Notes: a model not told the origin generated them from the letters alone. DNA of 64,000 nt from Frigoriglobus tundricola (GCF_013128195.2 NZ_CP053452.2:2790001-2854000), one strand, 5' to 3'; shown: positions 39,430-48,964, counted from the stretch's first letter. A program made the numbers and translations.

Positions 39430-42400
39430 GTGGCGGTGCTTCTTACCTGGGCTCTGTTCGTCGGCTGGGCGGCCATCGGCTTGGCCGTTTTGAAACTCGG
39501 TCGGTACCGCTGGTCGGTGGCCGTGCTGCTCCTCGCCCCCACCGTCGGGTTCACGGCCCTCGTCGTTCCCACTTACATTTTGGTCCGATTCGGGATCCCG
39601 GTTCGGTTGCTGGCTTGGCCCGTTCTCGCGGTGCTGGTGGCGACCGCGGCCGTCACGTTGTGGCACACCCGCCCGACACGGCAGCGGGCGGCGGGCAGCG
39701 GGCGTCAGGCCCGCGCGTTCGCGCTCGTCCTGATCGGGGCGTTCGCGCTGACCGGTTGGCCGCTCGTCGCGTACGGGTTCGACTGGGTGGCCCAGGGCAA
39801 CGACGACATGGCCAACTACTGCCTGTTGGCAACCGGCTACCGGGACCACGGCTACGCCCGCGTCCCGACCCTCGGCGACGTCGCCGAGGGCCGGGATCAA
39901 ACCCAGGCGTTCGTCAGCTTCGTTCTCGCCGAAGCCCGGCCCGGGTCGGAAGTTTTGCTCGCGCTCACCTCGGCCTGGTCGGGCTGCGCGGTTCAACAGG
40001 TGTTCATGCCGGTGATCGTCGCGCTCAACATGGCACTCGTCGCGGCGGTCAGCGGGTTGGCGGTAATGGGCGCGCGGCGGCGGGCCGCCGGCGTTCTGGC
40101 CGGAGCGCTACTCGCGGTCTCCGCGGCGACGACCTACGGAGTGATCCACCAGCTCATCGCGCAAGCGAGCGGCCTCGCGCTGCTGTGTACGTCTCTGGCA
40201 CTCGTCACGGCCCCGTGCCGGCGCTTGCCGGCCGGTCTGCTGTTACGCCGGGCGAGCGTCTGTGGGGTCGTGTTCGCGGGTCAAATCGTGTTCTACCCGG
40301 AAGTCACCCCGCTGCTGGCGGGCGGTTGTGTCGCGCTGGGGGTCCGAGATCTGGTCCGCCGGCGCCTGGACCGCCGCCACCTGGCCCACGCTGGCGCCGC
40401 GATCGCGGTGATGGCGGCGCTCTTGCCGTTCTATCTGTACGGGTGCGTCTCGTTCCTGGCCCAGCAAACGCTGCACGGCAACCAATCTTCGGAGTGGATG
40501 AGGGCCATATTCCCGCACTACCTGACCCCGCTCGGCCCCGCGCTGGTGACGGGCGTGCTCCCGATCAGCGGGCCGGAATCGCCGCTCGCCCAGAGTGCCG
40601 GCATCGTCACCGGAATGGTGATCCTCGCGGCGGTCGTGGTCCCGATGCTGGGGGGATTGCGCCGCGGCTGGAACTTTGCCGCGGTGCTGGCGACGGTCGC
40701 GGCCCTCGGCGCGTACCTGTACGCGCGGGACGCGGCCTTCGGGGTGTTCAAAATCGCGATGTTCGCCCAACCGTTCCTATGGGCCGCTCTCGCCGCGTGG
40801 GCGGTGGCGCGGCGCGCGCGCTGGGCGTCCGCCCTCGCGATCGCGGTGCTGGTGGCGATCGCGGGGCTGAACGTGCGCGTGCAATTCTGGTACGTCGACC
40901 AGAGCTGCGGGCGGGAGCAGCGGGTGGCCCTGCCCGCCATGACGACCCTCGGCACGCTCACCGCGTTCCGCGCAGACTACGCCCGGCGCGTCGCGGACGG
41001 GGCGGTCGATCGCGTCCTCTTCGCGTCCAACAATATGGTGCTGCTGAAGCTCCTGGCGGCGGAGGTGCGGGGCACGCCGACCGGGTACGTGGGCGTGAAC
41101 CCGTTCGACAGCCTCATCCAGGACCTCCCGTTCGTCATGACCAAGAGCCCGCGGCTGAAGATGCACGGGGGGTGGCGGGAGCCGTTACGGGCACTGTGCG
41201 AGAGCTACGACGCGTCGTTCGCGGCGGGCGGCCCGACCATCTGCGACCCCGACACCGGCGCGCCGCTCCACCGGGTTCTGAACGCGTTGCCGGATCAAAC
41301 GGACCGGGCACGCGTGCTGTTCGTCGCGGGCACCGGGGGCGTGTCGATCCTGAACCGGCACCGGTACCCGGAGGACGGGCCCGCGGTGGTCTGCGCCCCG
41401 CTGGCCGAAATGAAGAACTTCGCGGTGTTCTGCGACGCGACCGGCGCGCGGCAGAACTTCTTCGGGATGGCGGAGAACCACAACATCTCGTACAACCCGA
41501 TCGAGGCCGACGCCACCTTCCGCAAGCGGACGATGGCCGGGGTCGGGCACGGGATGGTACTCGACGTCCTCAACCCGTCGCCGCGGGTCCGCGTTCTGCT
41601 GAGCTACACCGGCTCGTTCAAAACCGATCCGACGGGCCGCCGCGTCGCCCCGGTCGAGGTGGTGGGCGACCGGCGCGCGGCGGTCGGGGCGGTGGGGTCC
41701 GGCGCCGCACGGCTGGTCTCGCCCCCGCTGGCCCCGCAGTCCCTCGGCGGGGGGCACTTCCTGGTTCTCGACCTCGGCCCCGCGACCCCCAACCCGAACC
41801 GCCTCGTCGGGGTCGAGAAGTTATGGGCGGCCGACCTCCCGCGCGACCGGCGGGTGCTCGCGGCGCACGTCCGGGACGTCTCGGTCCTCTCGGAGGAGGA
41901 GTACGCGGCGTTCCGCCCCCCGCAGCAGGTCTCGAAGTTCCCGCAGGACCTGCTCCACCCGCACCTGGAGTACTCGGGGCTGTTCGAAGAGGGCTGGGTG
42001 GGCCAGGAGTTCAAGGTCCGGCTGACCCAGCCACAGGCGGGACAAGAAGCCGTGATCCGCGGCTCGATCCCGCGGATCGGCCCAGACGGTGCCGGATTTC
42101 GGACCGAGCTGACGGTGCTGCTCGACGGCACACCGGTCCAGACGAGCCCCCTCGGGACCGGCGACTTCGAGGTGCGCGTACCGGGCGGAGCGGCCACCGG
42201 CCCGCGGTGGATCGAGTGCCGGTTCTCGCGCGCCCAGATCTTGCCGGCGCCGGACGGGCGCCGCGCCGTTGCGCTCATCGGTTCGATCGGGTTCGAGCCG
42301 TTCGACGCGAGCCGGTCGCGACCGCCGGAGGTGCTGTCCGCCTTCCCGGCCGACCTGAGCCGCCCGAAACTGGACGCGAGCGGCATCGACCTCGACGGGT

Positions 42401-42708
42401 GGGTGGGCACGGCCGGTCGGGCGCGGCTGTGGTTCGCCGGGCCGGGCCGGGATATCGTCGTCCGCGGGAACGTCCCGCTCATTTCGGGCTCGTTCCGGAC
42501 CGATATAACGGTGGTCCTCGACGGCGCGGAGGTGGGTCAGCGGGTGCTGACCCCCGGCGACTTCGAGGTGCGCGTCCCCGTCGGCACGGGACCGGTCGGG
42601 CCGCGGTGGGTCGAGTGCCGGTTCTCCGCGGTGCAGCCGCTGCCGTCCCCGGACACGCGCGCGACCGCCGCGCACCTGACGTGTTTCGGGTTCGAGCCGA
42701 AGAAGTGA
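39430..42708 (+). CDS. Very large membrane glycosyltransferase-like protein with duplicated C-terminal domain
   Basis: 1092 residues; GTG with GGGAG upstream. About 11-12 helices in residues 1-500 (VLLTWALFVGWAAIGLAVL, AGVLAGALLAVSAATTYGV). The first long loop has DWVAQGNDDMANYCLLATGY (acidic GT-C-like motif). A large extracytoplasmic region follows (about 505-1092) with RADYARRVADGAVDRVLFAS and PFDSLIQDLPFVMTKSPRLK. The last ~255 residues contain two homologous domains: WVGQEFKVRL...VIRGSIPRIG...FRTELTVLLDGTPV...GDFEVRVP and WVGTAGRARL...VVRGNVPLIS...FRTDITVVLDGAEV...GDFEVRVP. Each ends PRW(I/V)ECRFS. This internal repeat is not known to me and may bind glycan. First gene of a co-directional run to 55441. 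Confidence 0.8.
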   Translation: MAVLLTWALFVGWAAIGLAVLKLGRYRWSVAVLLLAPTVGFTALVVPTYILVRFGIPVRLLAWPVLAVLVATAAVTLWHTRPTRQRAAGSGRQARAFALVLIGAFALTGWPLVAYGFDWVAQGNDDMANYCLLATGYRDHGYARVPTLGDVAEGRDQTQAFVSFVLAEARPGSEVLLALTSAWSGCAVQQVFMPVIVALNMALVAAVSGLAVMGARRRAAGVLAGALLAVSAATTYGVIHQLIAQASGLALLCTSLALVTAPCRRLPAGLLLRRASVCGVVFAGQIVFYPEVTPLLAGGCVALGVRDLVRRRLDRRHLAHAGAAIAVMAALLPFYLYGCVSFLAQQTLHGNQSSEWMRAIFPHYLTPLGPALVTGVLPISGPESPLAQSAGIVTGMVILAAVVVPMLGGLRRGWNFAAVLATVAALGAYLYARDAAFGVFKIAMFAQPFLWAALAAWAVARRARWASALAIAVLVAIAGLNVRVQFWYVDQSCGREQRVALPAMTTLGTLTAFRADYARRVADGAVDRVLFASNNMVLLKLLAAEVRGTPTGYVGVNPFDSLIQDLPFVMTKSPRLKMHGGWREPLRALCESYDASFAAGGPTICDPDTGAPLHRVLNALPDQTDRARVLFVAGTGGVSILNRHRYPEDGPAVVCAPLAEMKNFAVFCDATGARQNFFGMAENHNISYNPIEADATFRKRTMAGVGHGMVLDVLNPSPRVRVLLSYTGSFKTDPTGRRVAPVEVVGDRRAAVGAVGSGAARLVSPPLAPQSLGGGHFLVLDLGPATPNPNRLVGVEKLWAADLPRDRRVLAAHVRDVSVLSEEEYAAFRPPQQVSKFPQDLLHPHLEYSGLFEEGWVGQEFKVRLTQPQAGQEAVIRGSIPRIGPDGAGFRTELTVLLDGTPVQTSPLGTGDFEVRVPGGAATGPRWIECRFSRAQILPAPDGRRAVALIGSIGFEPFDASRSRPPEVLSAFPADLSRPKLDASGIDLDGWVGTAGRARLWFAGPGRDIVVRGNVPLISGSFRTDITVVLDGAEVGQRVLTPGDFEVRVPVGTGPVGPRWVECRFSAVQPLPSPDTRATAAHLTCFGFEPKK

Positions 42709-42737
42709 CAGCCCACGATTCCAGGGAAGGTCTTCCG

Positions 42738-43460
42738 ATGGGTGCGTTACCGCAACTGAGCTTGGTGGTGCCGGCGTTCAACGAGGTGGCGACGATCCAG
42801 ACCACGCTGCGCGCGATCCGCGACTACCTGGAGCCGCGCGGCACCCGCTACGAACTGATCGTGGCCGCCGACGGGACCGACGGCACCCGCGAGGCCGCCG
42901 CCGCTCTGGCCGGCGAGCTGCCGGTCACGGTGCTGGGCGCGCCCCAGCGCCGGGGCAAGGGCCGCGGCGTCCGCGAGGGCGTGCTGGCGGCCACGGGCGA
43001 CATCGTCGGGTTCCTCGACGCCGACTACAAGGTCGCCATCGACGAGATCGAGAAGGTGGCCCCCTGGTTCGAGCAGGGGTACGACGTGGTGATCGGCTCG
43101 CGGGCCGCCGCCGGGGCCGACATCCGGGTGCGCCAGCCGTGGTACCGGCGGGTCGGGTCCAAGGGGTTCGCGGCGGTGATGCGCCCCCTCGTCGGGCTCC
43201 GCGGCATCGCCGACACCCAGTGCGGGTTCAAGTTCTTCCGCGCCGCGGTCGCCCGGGACCTGTTCGGCCGCCAGCGCATCGACGGGTACATGTTCGACGT
43301 CGAGGTCCTCACCCTGGCCGCCCGCGCCGGCTACCGCATCAAGGAGGTCGGGGTGAAGTGGCAGGACGACGGCGACACCCGGCTGAAGCTCGTGTCCGGC
43401 AACTGGAAGAACCTCAAGGACCTGTTCCGCATCCGCTTCAGCGGCCGGACCGCCGCTTGA
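42738..43460 (+). CDS. Glycosyltransferase family 2 (dolichyl-phosphate-sugar-synthase-like)
   Basis: 240 residues; start 29 bases after the membrane protein, with GGGAAGG upstream. GT-A fold: LSLVVPAFNEVATIQTTLRA, DGTDGTREAA, VGFLDADYKVAID (DXD), VIGSRAAAGADIR, and the polyprenol-phosphate-type loop ADTQCGFKFFRAAVARDLF with MFDVEVLTLAARAGY. Enzymes of this pattern move a sugar from a nucleotide donor to polyprenyl phosphate. That would supply the neighbouring multi-spanning GT-C-like proteins, consistent with the gene order. The specific sugar is unknown. Confidence 0.88.
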   Translation: MGALPQLSLVVPAFNEVATIQTTLRAIRDYLEPRGTRYELIVAADGTDGTREAAAALAGELPVTVLGAPQRRGKGRGVREGVLAATGDIVGFLDADYKVAIDEIEKVAPWFEQGYDVVIGSRAAAGADIRVRQPWYRRVGSKGFAAVMRPLVGLRGIADTQCGFKFFRAAVARDLFGRQRIDGYMFDVEVLTLAARAGYRIKEVGVKWQDDGDTRLKLVSGNWKNLKDLFRIRFSGRTAA

Positions 43461-43488
43461 CCCGCCCCGAACCCCGAGGAGGGACGCC

Positions 43489-44280
43489 GTGACGCCCCCA
43501 GCCGTGCCGGGTACGTTCAACCAGGCTCAGTACGACGACTTCCTCGCCAAATCCGGGGACGTGTACGCCCGCACGAAATACGAAGTGCTGCTCCGGTGGC
43601 TCCGCGGGCGGGGCCCCCAGCGGGTCATCAACGCCGGGTGCGGGTCCGGCGAGCTGTCGAACCTGTTGGCCGCCGCCGGCCACCGGGTCGTTGGCATCGA
43701 TCCGGACCCGACGTACATCAAACTCGCCCGCGACCGGGCCGGGGACCGGTTCCCCGACAGCACGTTCGTGGTGTCCTCGATCGAGGACTACGACGGGCCG
43801 GGCGGCTTCGACGCGGCCGTCTCCACCGACGTGCTGGAGCACATCGAGGACGACCGGACCGCGTTCGACCGGATGGTCCAACTGGTGCGGCCGGGCGGGG
43901 CGGTGCTGGTCACCGTGCCCGCCGGGCAGTGGCTGTTCGGCTACCACGACGAGCAGCTCGGCCACTACCGCCGGTACAACAAGCGGGCCGTGCGCCGCCT
44001 CGTGTCGGACACGTGCACGGTCCGGAAGCTGCGGTATTTCGGCGGCACGCTGATCCCGGTGTGCCTCGCGTACAGCAAGTGGCTGCGGAAGCCGTACCCG
44101 CTCGCGAAAGTGGGCGGCGGCACCTCACTCGTGTCCCGCGTACTCAACACGATGCTGGCCGCGGAGCGCCGGGTCCCGCTCCCGCTCGGCACCAGCGTTC
44201 TGCTGTGCGCCGAGCGCAAGGCCGCCGCCGGGGCGGCCGCACCCGCGAGGCACCCCGCGACGCAACGGAGGGCGGCATGA
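43489..44280 (+). CDS. Class I SAM-dependent methyltransferase
   Basis: 263 residues; GTG preceded by GAGGAGGG. SAM motif I: VINAGCGSGELSNLL, then VVGIDPDPTYIKLARDRAG (acidic residue ending beta-2), STDVLEHIEDDRTAFDRMV and PGGAVLVTVPAG. The chain matches small-molecule/sugar methyltransferases of glycan loci. Its stop overlaps the next ATG (ATGA at 44277-44280), indicating translational coupling to the epimerase. Likely acts on a sugar, though lipids cannot be excluded. Confidence 0.85.
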   Translation: MTPPAVPGTFNQAQYDDFLAKSGDVYARTKYEVLLRWLRGRGPQRVINAGCGSGELSNLLAAAGHRVVGIDPDPTYIKLARDRAGDRFPDSTFVVSSIEDYDGPGGFDAAVSTDVLEHIEDDRTAFDRMVQLVRPGGAVLVTVPAGQWLFGYHDEQLGHYRRYNKRAVRRLVSDTCTVRKLRYFGGTLIPVCLAYSKWLRKPYPLAKVGGGTSLVSRVLNTMLAAERRVPLPLGTSVLLCAERKAAAGAAAPARHPATQRRAA

Positions 44281-45239
44281 ATTATTTCGTCACCGGCGGT
44301 GCCGGGTTCATCGGCAGCAACCTCGTGGACCGGCTCCTCGCCGCCGGCCACCACGTGACCGCGTACGACAACTTCAGCACGGGCCAGCGCCCGTTCCTCG
44401 CCGACGCGCTCGCGAACCCGCGGTTCGCGCTCGTCGAGGGCGACCTGCTCGACGCCCCGGCGCTCAAGCGGGCCGTGGCCGGGCACGACCTCGTGTTCCA
44501 CCTCGCGGCCAACGCCGACGTCCGGTTCGGCACCGAGCACCCGGACCGCGACCTGCAGCAGAACACGATCGCCACCTTCAACGTGCTCGAGGCGATGCGC
44601 GTCAACGGCGTCAAGCGGATCGGCTTCTCGTCCACCGGGTCGGTGTACGGCGAGGCCGAGGTGTTTCCGACGCCGGAAGCGGCCCCGTTCCCGGTCCAGA
44701 CGAGCCTGTACGCCGCGAGCAAGGTGGCCGGCGAGGCCCTGATCTCCGCGTACGCGCACGGGTTCGGGTTCCAGGCCTTCATCTTCCGGTTCGTGTCCAT
44801 CCTGGGCGAGCGGTACACGCACGGCCACGTGTTCGACTTCTACGCCAAACTGCGCGCCAACCCGCACGCCATTCAGGTGCTCGGGGACGGCAAGCAGCGG
44901 AAGAGCTACCTGTACGTTCAGGACTGCATCGACGCCATCTTCACCGTCGTGGAGAAGGCGACCGGGCCGGTGAACGTGGTGAACCTGGGCGCCGACGAGT
45001 ACTGCCAGGTGGACGACTCGCTCGGCTGGATCTGCGCCCGCCTCGGGCTCAGTCCCAAGGTGAACCACACCGGCGGCACGCGCGGGTGGATCGGCGACAG
45101 CCCGTTCATCTTCCTCGACACGGCCAAACTCAAGTCGCTCGGCTGGCGGCAGAAGCTGAGCATCCGCGACGCGGTGATCCGCACGCTCGACTACCTCCGG
45201 GCCAACCCGTGGGTGCTGGAATCGCGGGCGGCGGCGTGA
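44277..45239 (+). CDS. NAD-dependent nucleotide-sugar epimerase/dehydratase
   Basis: 320 residues, start overlapping the methyltransferase stop. Extended SDR: FVTGGAGFIGSNLVDRLL cofactor loop, YDNFSTGQR, DLVFHLAANADVRFG, STGSVYGEAEVFPTPE and catalytic YAASK (Tyr-x3-Lys). The protein reads as a UDP-glucose-4-epimerase/GalE-like or related member. Which sugar it acts on cannot be told from sequence alone; it could equally be a 4,6-dehydratase-like enzyme. Belongs to the glycan locus. Confidence 0.88.
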   Translation: MNYFVTGGAGFIGSNLVDRLLAAGHHVTAYDNFSTGQRPFLADALANPRFALVEGDLLDAPALKRAVAGHDLVFHLAANADVRFGTEHPDRDLQQNTIATFNVLEAMRVNGVKRIGFSSTGSVYGEAEVFPTPEAAPFPVQTSLYAASKVAGEALISAYAHGFGFQAFIFRFVSILGERYTHGHVFDFYAKLRANPHAIQVLGDGKQRKSYLYVQDCIDAIFTVVEKATGPVNVVNLGADEYCQVDDSLGWICARLGLSPKVNHTGGTRGWIGDSPFIFLDTAKLKSLGWRQKLSIRDAVIRTLDYLRANPWVLESRAAA

Positions 45240-45365
45240 TTCGAGGTCGCGGCCGTCACGCTCCGTCGTGATGGCCGCTGGCGAGCACGGAACTCGGGTG
45301 AGCGACTCTTGTCCAGCCCCGGCGGTCATCGCGGCGGAGCGGGACGGCTACGATCAAGGAACCCC

Positions 45366-46634
45366 ATGCGCGTCACCGTGTACGGTTTGTGGCACCTCGG
45401 CAGCGTGACGGCCGCCTGCCTCGCGGAAGCCGGGCACGACGTCGTCGGGTTGGACCCGGACCCCGCGACCGTTGCCGCCCTCAGCGCCAACCGGCCGCCC
45501 GTGGACGAGCCCGGCCTCGCGGCGCTCGCCGCCGAGCAGCAGCGGGCGAACCGGCTCCGCTTCACCACCCGCGCGGCCGACGCGGTTCCGGCCGCCGAAG
45601 TCGTCTGGGTGTGCTTCGACACGCCGGTGGACGGCGACGACAACGCGGACGTGGCGTGGGTGCGGGACCGGCTCGAGGACATCGCACCGCACCTGAGCGC
45701 CGGAACGCTCGTGCTGATCTCCTCGCAGGTGCCGGTGGGCTTCGGCGGGCGGCTCGCGGCGGACTGGGCGGCCCGCGGCGTGCGGGTCGCGTGTTCGCCG
45801 GAGAACCTGCGGCTCGGTCAGGCGCTCGACTGCTTCCGCAAGCCGGACCGCGTCGTGCTCGGGTGCGCGCCGGCCGACCGCCCGCGGCTCACGGACCTGC
45901 TCGCCCCGTTCGGCGGCGACCGCGTGTGGATGTCGGTGGCGTCCGCGGAGATGACGAAGCACGCGGTGAACGCGTTTCTGGCCACGTCGGTCGCGTTCAT
46001 CAACGAACTGGCCCGCATCTGTGAGGTGGTCGGCGCGGACGCGAAGGAAGTGGAGCGCGGCCTCAAGAGCGAGCAGCGCATCGGGCCGCGCGCGTACCTG
46101 TCGCCGGGCGCGGCGTTCGCCGGCGGCACGCTCGCCCGGGACATCGGGTTCCTGCTCGACCTCGCGAAGCGACACGGCCGCCCGGCGCACCTGTTCCGCG
46201 GCGTGCGCGAGAGCAACGAGTGCCAGAAGACCTGGCTCCGCGATCAGCTCGCGGGCGTGCCCGCGGGGGCAACGGTCGCCGTCCTCGGGCTCACGTACAA
46301 GCCGGGCACGGACACGCTCCGCCGCTCCGGCTCGGTCGAACTGTGCCAGTGGCTCTTGTCGCGCGGGGTGAAGGTCCGCGCCCACGACCCCGCGGTCCGG
46401 GGCGGCGCGGACGAGCTGCGCGGGGTCGAACTCGCGGACAGCGCCGAAAGTGCCATGCGCGGGGCGGACGTGAGCGTCCTGGCAACGCCGTGGCCCGAGT
46501 ACCGCGCCCTCACGCCGGCCCAGGTGCGCGGCGCGATGGCGCGCCCGCGGGTGATCGACCCGACGCACTTCCTGGCCGCCGGGCTCGCCAGCGATCCGGC
46601 GATCGCCTACGTGGCCGCCGGACGGGCGGCCTGA
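45366..46634 (+). CDS. UDP-glucose/GDP-mannose dehydrogenase family protein lacking the catalytic Cys
   Basis: 422 residues; AAGGAACC upstream. N-terminal NAD domain VTVYGLWHLGSVTAACLAEA then VVGLDPDPATVAAL. It keeps ACSPENLRLGQALDCFRKPD, the Lys/Asn of AEMTKHAVNAFLATSVAFINE, and the C-terminal LGLTYKPGTDTLRRSGSVEL. The family's catalytic cysteine lies in FGGxCxPKD; here it reads PGAAFAGGTLARDIGF, with Thr in place of Cys and Arg for the conserved Lys. Without the Cys, the usual four-electron oxidation through a thiohemiacetal cannot proceed as described. It may stop at the aldehyde, use another mechanism, or act on another substrate. Sits inside the glycan locus. Confidence 0.85.
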   Translation: MRVTVYGLWHLGSVTAACLAEAGHDVVGLDPDPATVAALSANRPPVDEPGLAALAAEQQRANRLRFTTRAADAVPAAEVVWVCFDTPVDGDDNADVAWVRDRLEDIAPHLSAGTLVLISSQVPVGFGGRLAADWAARGVRVACSPENLRLGQALDCFRKPDRVVLGCAPADRPRLTDLLAPFGGDRVWMSVASAEMTKHAVNAFLATSVAFINELARICEVVGADAKEVERGLKSEQRIGPRAYLSPGAAFAGGTLARDIGFLLDLAKRHGRPAHLFRGVRESNECQKTWLRDQLAGVPAGATVAVLGLTYKPGTDTLRRSGSVELCQWLLSRGVKVRAHDPAVRGGADELRGVELADSAESAMRGADVSVLATPWPEYRALTPAQVRGAMARPRVIDPTHFLAAGLASDPAIAYVAAGRAA

Positions 46635-46948
46635 TTCGTGGTTTTTTCGGGTGCGGCAAGGGCTTGCGCCGGCCCGTAGGCACTTCTCCGCACTGACTTT
46701 TTGTAGACGTGGGACGCCGCTCGGCGCCGGCCCACCGTCCTCTGCCGTGCGAGCGGGACGGCCCCTTCTCATCGTAACGGTGGGACGGCGCCGAGCTTTG
46801 TCCCACCCTACGAAATCCGTCCGCGCGCTTCGGTACGACACCCGCCGCCCCGCCGGCGCGGTTCGCCCACTCTTTGCCCTTGTTCCCGATCACCGGAGCG
46901 GGGTATAGACCCCGTGGCCTTCGGCGGAACGCTCAGGAGACAGACGGA
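46635..46948. repeat. Intergenic region with imperfect inverted repeat
   Basis: 314 bases. Arms GTGGGACGCCGCTCGGCGCC (46709-...) and GGCGCCGAGCTTTGTCCCAC (ending near 46805) pair with several mismatches around ACCGT/ACGGT. It is REP-like, but a different family from the GGCACGGGC elements. Confidence 0.5.
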
Positions 46949-47836
46949 ATGGAGTCGCGGGACAAGCCACTCGCCGGCCGGTCGGCCGTCATCACCGGCG
47001 CGAACCAGGGGTTGGGTCGGACCATCGCCGAACACTTCGTGCGCGCCGGGGCCAGTGTGCTGATCACGGCGCGGGGCGAGGAGCTCCTGAGCCGAACGGC
47101 CGCGGACCTCGCGCCGCTCGCCACGGTCCCGGGTCAGCAGGTGCTCACGCGGGTCGCGGACGTGTCGAACGAGGCGCACTGTGCCGCGACCGCGGCCCAG
47201 GCGTTCGCGAACCTCGCCAACCCGTGCGTGCTGGTGAACAACGCCGGCGTGTACGGGCCGTTCGGCCCCATTGAGGACAACGACTGGGCCGAGTGGGTGA
47301 AAGCGCTCGAGATCAACCTGTTCGGCACCGTCCTCATGTGCCGGGCGTTCCTGCCGCACATGCGGGCCGCGAAGTACGGGAAGGTCATCAACCTCTCCGG
47401 CGGCGGGGCGACCGCCCCGCTCCCGCGCATCAGCTCCTACGCCGCGTCGAAGGCCGCCGTGGTGCGGTTCACCGAGACGCTCGCGGAGGAGACCCGCGGG
47501 GCCGGCATCGACGTGAACGCGGTCGCCCCCGGCGCCCTGAACACGCGGCTCATGGACGACCTCATCGCGGCCGGGCCGGACAAGGTCGGGGCCGCGTTCT
47601 TCGAGCGGATGACGCGGACCCGCGATTCCGGCGGCACGCCGCTGGACAAGGGGGCGGCCCTCAGCGTGTTCCTCGCCTCGGCCGCGTCCGACGGGATCAG
47701 CGGGCGGCTCCTGAGCGCGGTGTGGGACGACTGGGCGAACCTGCCGGCGCAGCGCGACGAACTGGCGGCGAGCGACATCTACACGCTCCGCCGCATCACG
47801 CCGGACGACCGCGGAGGGTGGAAGAAGTGCGCGTAG
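46949..47836 (+). CDS. SDR-family oxidoreductase of the glycan locus
   Basis: 295 residues; start has CAGGAG upstream. Classical SDR: SAVITGANQGLGRTIAEHF, CVLVNNAGVYG, VINLSGGGAT and YAASK, with DVNAVAPGALNTRL. C-terminal SAASDGISGRLLSAVWDDW. It overlaps the next gene by 10 bases (47827-47836), so they are probably translated together. Likely reduces or oxidises a sugar intermediate with the downstream Gfo/Idh/MocA enzyme; not provable here. Confidence 0.85.
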   Translation: MESRDKPLAGRSAVITGANQGLGRTIAEHFVRAGASVLITARGEELLSRTAADLAPLATVPGQQVLTRVADVSNEAHCAATAAQAFANLANPCVLVNNAGVYGPFGPIEDNDWAEWVKALEINLFGTVLMCRAFLPHMRAAKYGKVINLSGGGATAPLPRISSYAASKAAVVRFTETLAEETRGAGIDVNAVAPGALNTRLMDDLIAAGPDKVGAAFFERMTRTRDSGGTPLDKGAALSVFLASAASDGISGRLLSAVWDDWANLPAQRDELAASDIYTLRRITPDDRGGWKKCA

Positions 47837-48828
47837 CCATCGTCGGGTGCGGGCTGATCGGCGGGAAGCGGGCGAAGTCCGTCGCCGCGCTGGGGCACCA
47901 GGTGGTCGCCACCGCGGACGCGGTGCCCGAGCGGGCGGCGGCGCTCGCGAAGGGCCACCCCGGCTGCGCCGCGAGCGGCGACTGGCGCGCGGTCGTGGCG
48001 CGACCGGACGTCGACGCCGTCGTGGTGGCGACGATCAACGACGCGCTCGCGGCGGTCACGCTCGGGGCCGCCAAAGCGGGCAAACACGTCCTCGTGGAGA
48101 AGCCGGCGGCGCGGTCGGCGGCCGAGCTCCGTCCGGTCGCGGCGGCGGCACGGGCCGCGGGCGCCACGGTCCGGGTCGGGTTCAACCACCGCTTCCACCC
48201 GGCGCTGCGCAAGGCGCGCGAGCTGGTCGACGCCGGTGCGGTCGGCCCGCTGATGTTCGCCCGCGGGCGGTACGGCCACGGCGGGCGCGTGGGCTACGAC
48301 CGCGAGTGGCGGGCGGACCCGGCGCTCGCCGGCGGCGGGGAACTGCTCGACCAGGGCGTCCACCTGATCGACCTGACGCGGTGGTTCCTCGGCGACGTGG
48401 CCGACGTGAGCGGCTACGCGGGCACGTTCTTCTGGGACATGCCCGTCGAGGACAACGGCTTCGTGTGTCTGAAACACACCGGCGGGCAGGTGGGCTGGCT
48501 GCACGCCAGCTGTTCCGAGTGGAAGAACCTGTTCTGCCTCGAGATCTACGGCCGGACCGGGAAGCTCCAGATCGACGGGCTGGGCGGCAGCTACGGGGTC
48601 GAGCGGCTGGCGTACTACCGCATGTTGCCGCAGATGGGGCCGCCGGAAACGACCATCTGGGAGTACCCGGGTGAGGACGGCTCGTGGGCGGCGGAGTTCC
48701 GCGATTTCGCGGCCGCTGCCGCCGGGACGCGGGGCACGGGCGCGACACTGGACGACGCCGTAGCGGCACTGGACGTCGTGGCCGCCGTATACGCACAATC
48801 ACCGGGAGCGGAGCGACGGGCCGCGTGA
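47827..48828 (+). CDS. Gfo/Idh/MocA family oxidoreductase (cytoplasmic)
   Basis: 333 residues. GTG at 47827 inside the end of the SDR gene, with GGAGGG upstream. Rossmann start RVAIVGCGLIGGKRAKSVAA, VVVATINDALAAVTLGAAKAGK, catalytic VEKPAARSAAELRPVAA, then FNHRFHPALRKAREL and GGGELLDQGVHLIDLTRWF. No signal peptide, unlike the one at 30208. Typical of NDP-sugar or inositol-type dehydrogenases in surface glycan clusters, such as WlbA/KijD10-like enzymes. Exact substrate unknown. Confidence 0.85.
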   Translation: MRVAIVGCGLIGGKRAKSVAALGHQVVATADAVPERAAALAKGHPGCAASGDWRAVVARPDVDAVVVATINDALAAVTLGAAKAGKHVLVEKPAARSAAELRPVAAAARAAGATVRVGFNHRFHPALRKARELVDAGAVGPLMFARGRYGHGGRVGYDREWRADPALAGGGELLDQGVHLIDLTRWFLGDVADVSGYAGTFFWDMPVEDNGFVCLKHTGGQVGWLHASCSEWKNLFCLEIYGRTGKLQIDGLGGSYGVERLAYYRMLPQMGPPETTIWEYPGEDGSWAAEFRDFAAAAAGTRGTGATLDDAVAALDVVAAVYAQSPGAERRAA

Positions 48829-48964
48829 GGGGCCGGTGTGCGGGGCCGCACAGATGGAATTATCGGCAGCCCTTCAAGCGCGGGGCGCCGATAGCCGAAT
48901 CTAGAGTACCGCGTAAGGCGCGCAGCCCGTCCCGCCACCCACACCGCACGGAAGCGGAGTGACC

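Noticed and set aside
38775..42737. Very long plus-strand frame upstream of the GT2 gene
   Set aside because: Its first ~3.9 kb are out of frame with the membrane protein at 39430-42708, whose start, helices and repeats are clear. Only the end of the frame (42738-43460) is a real gene.
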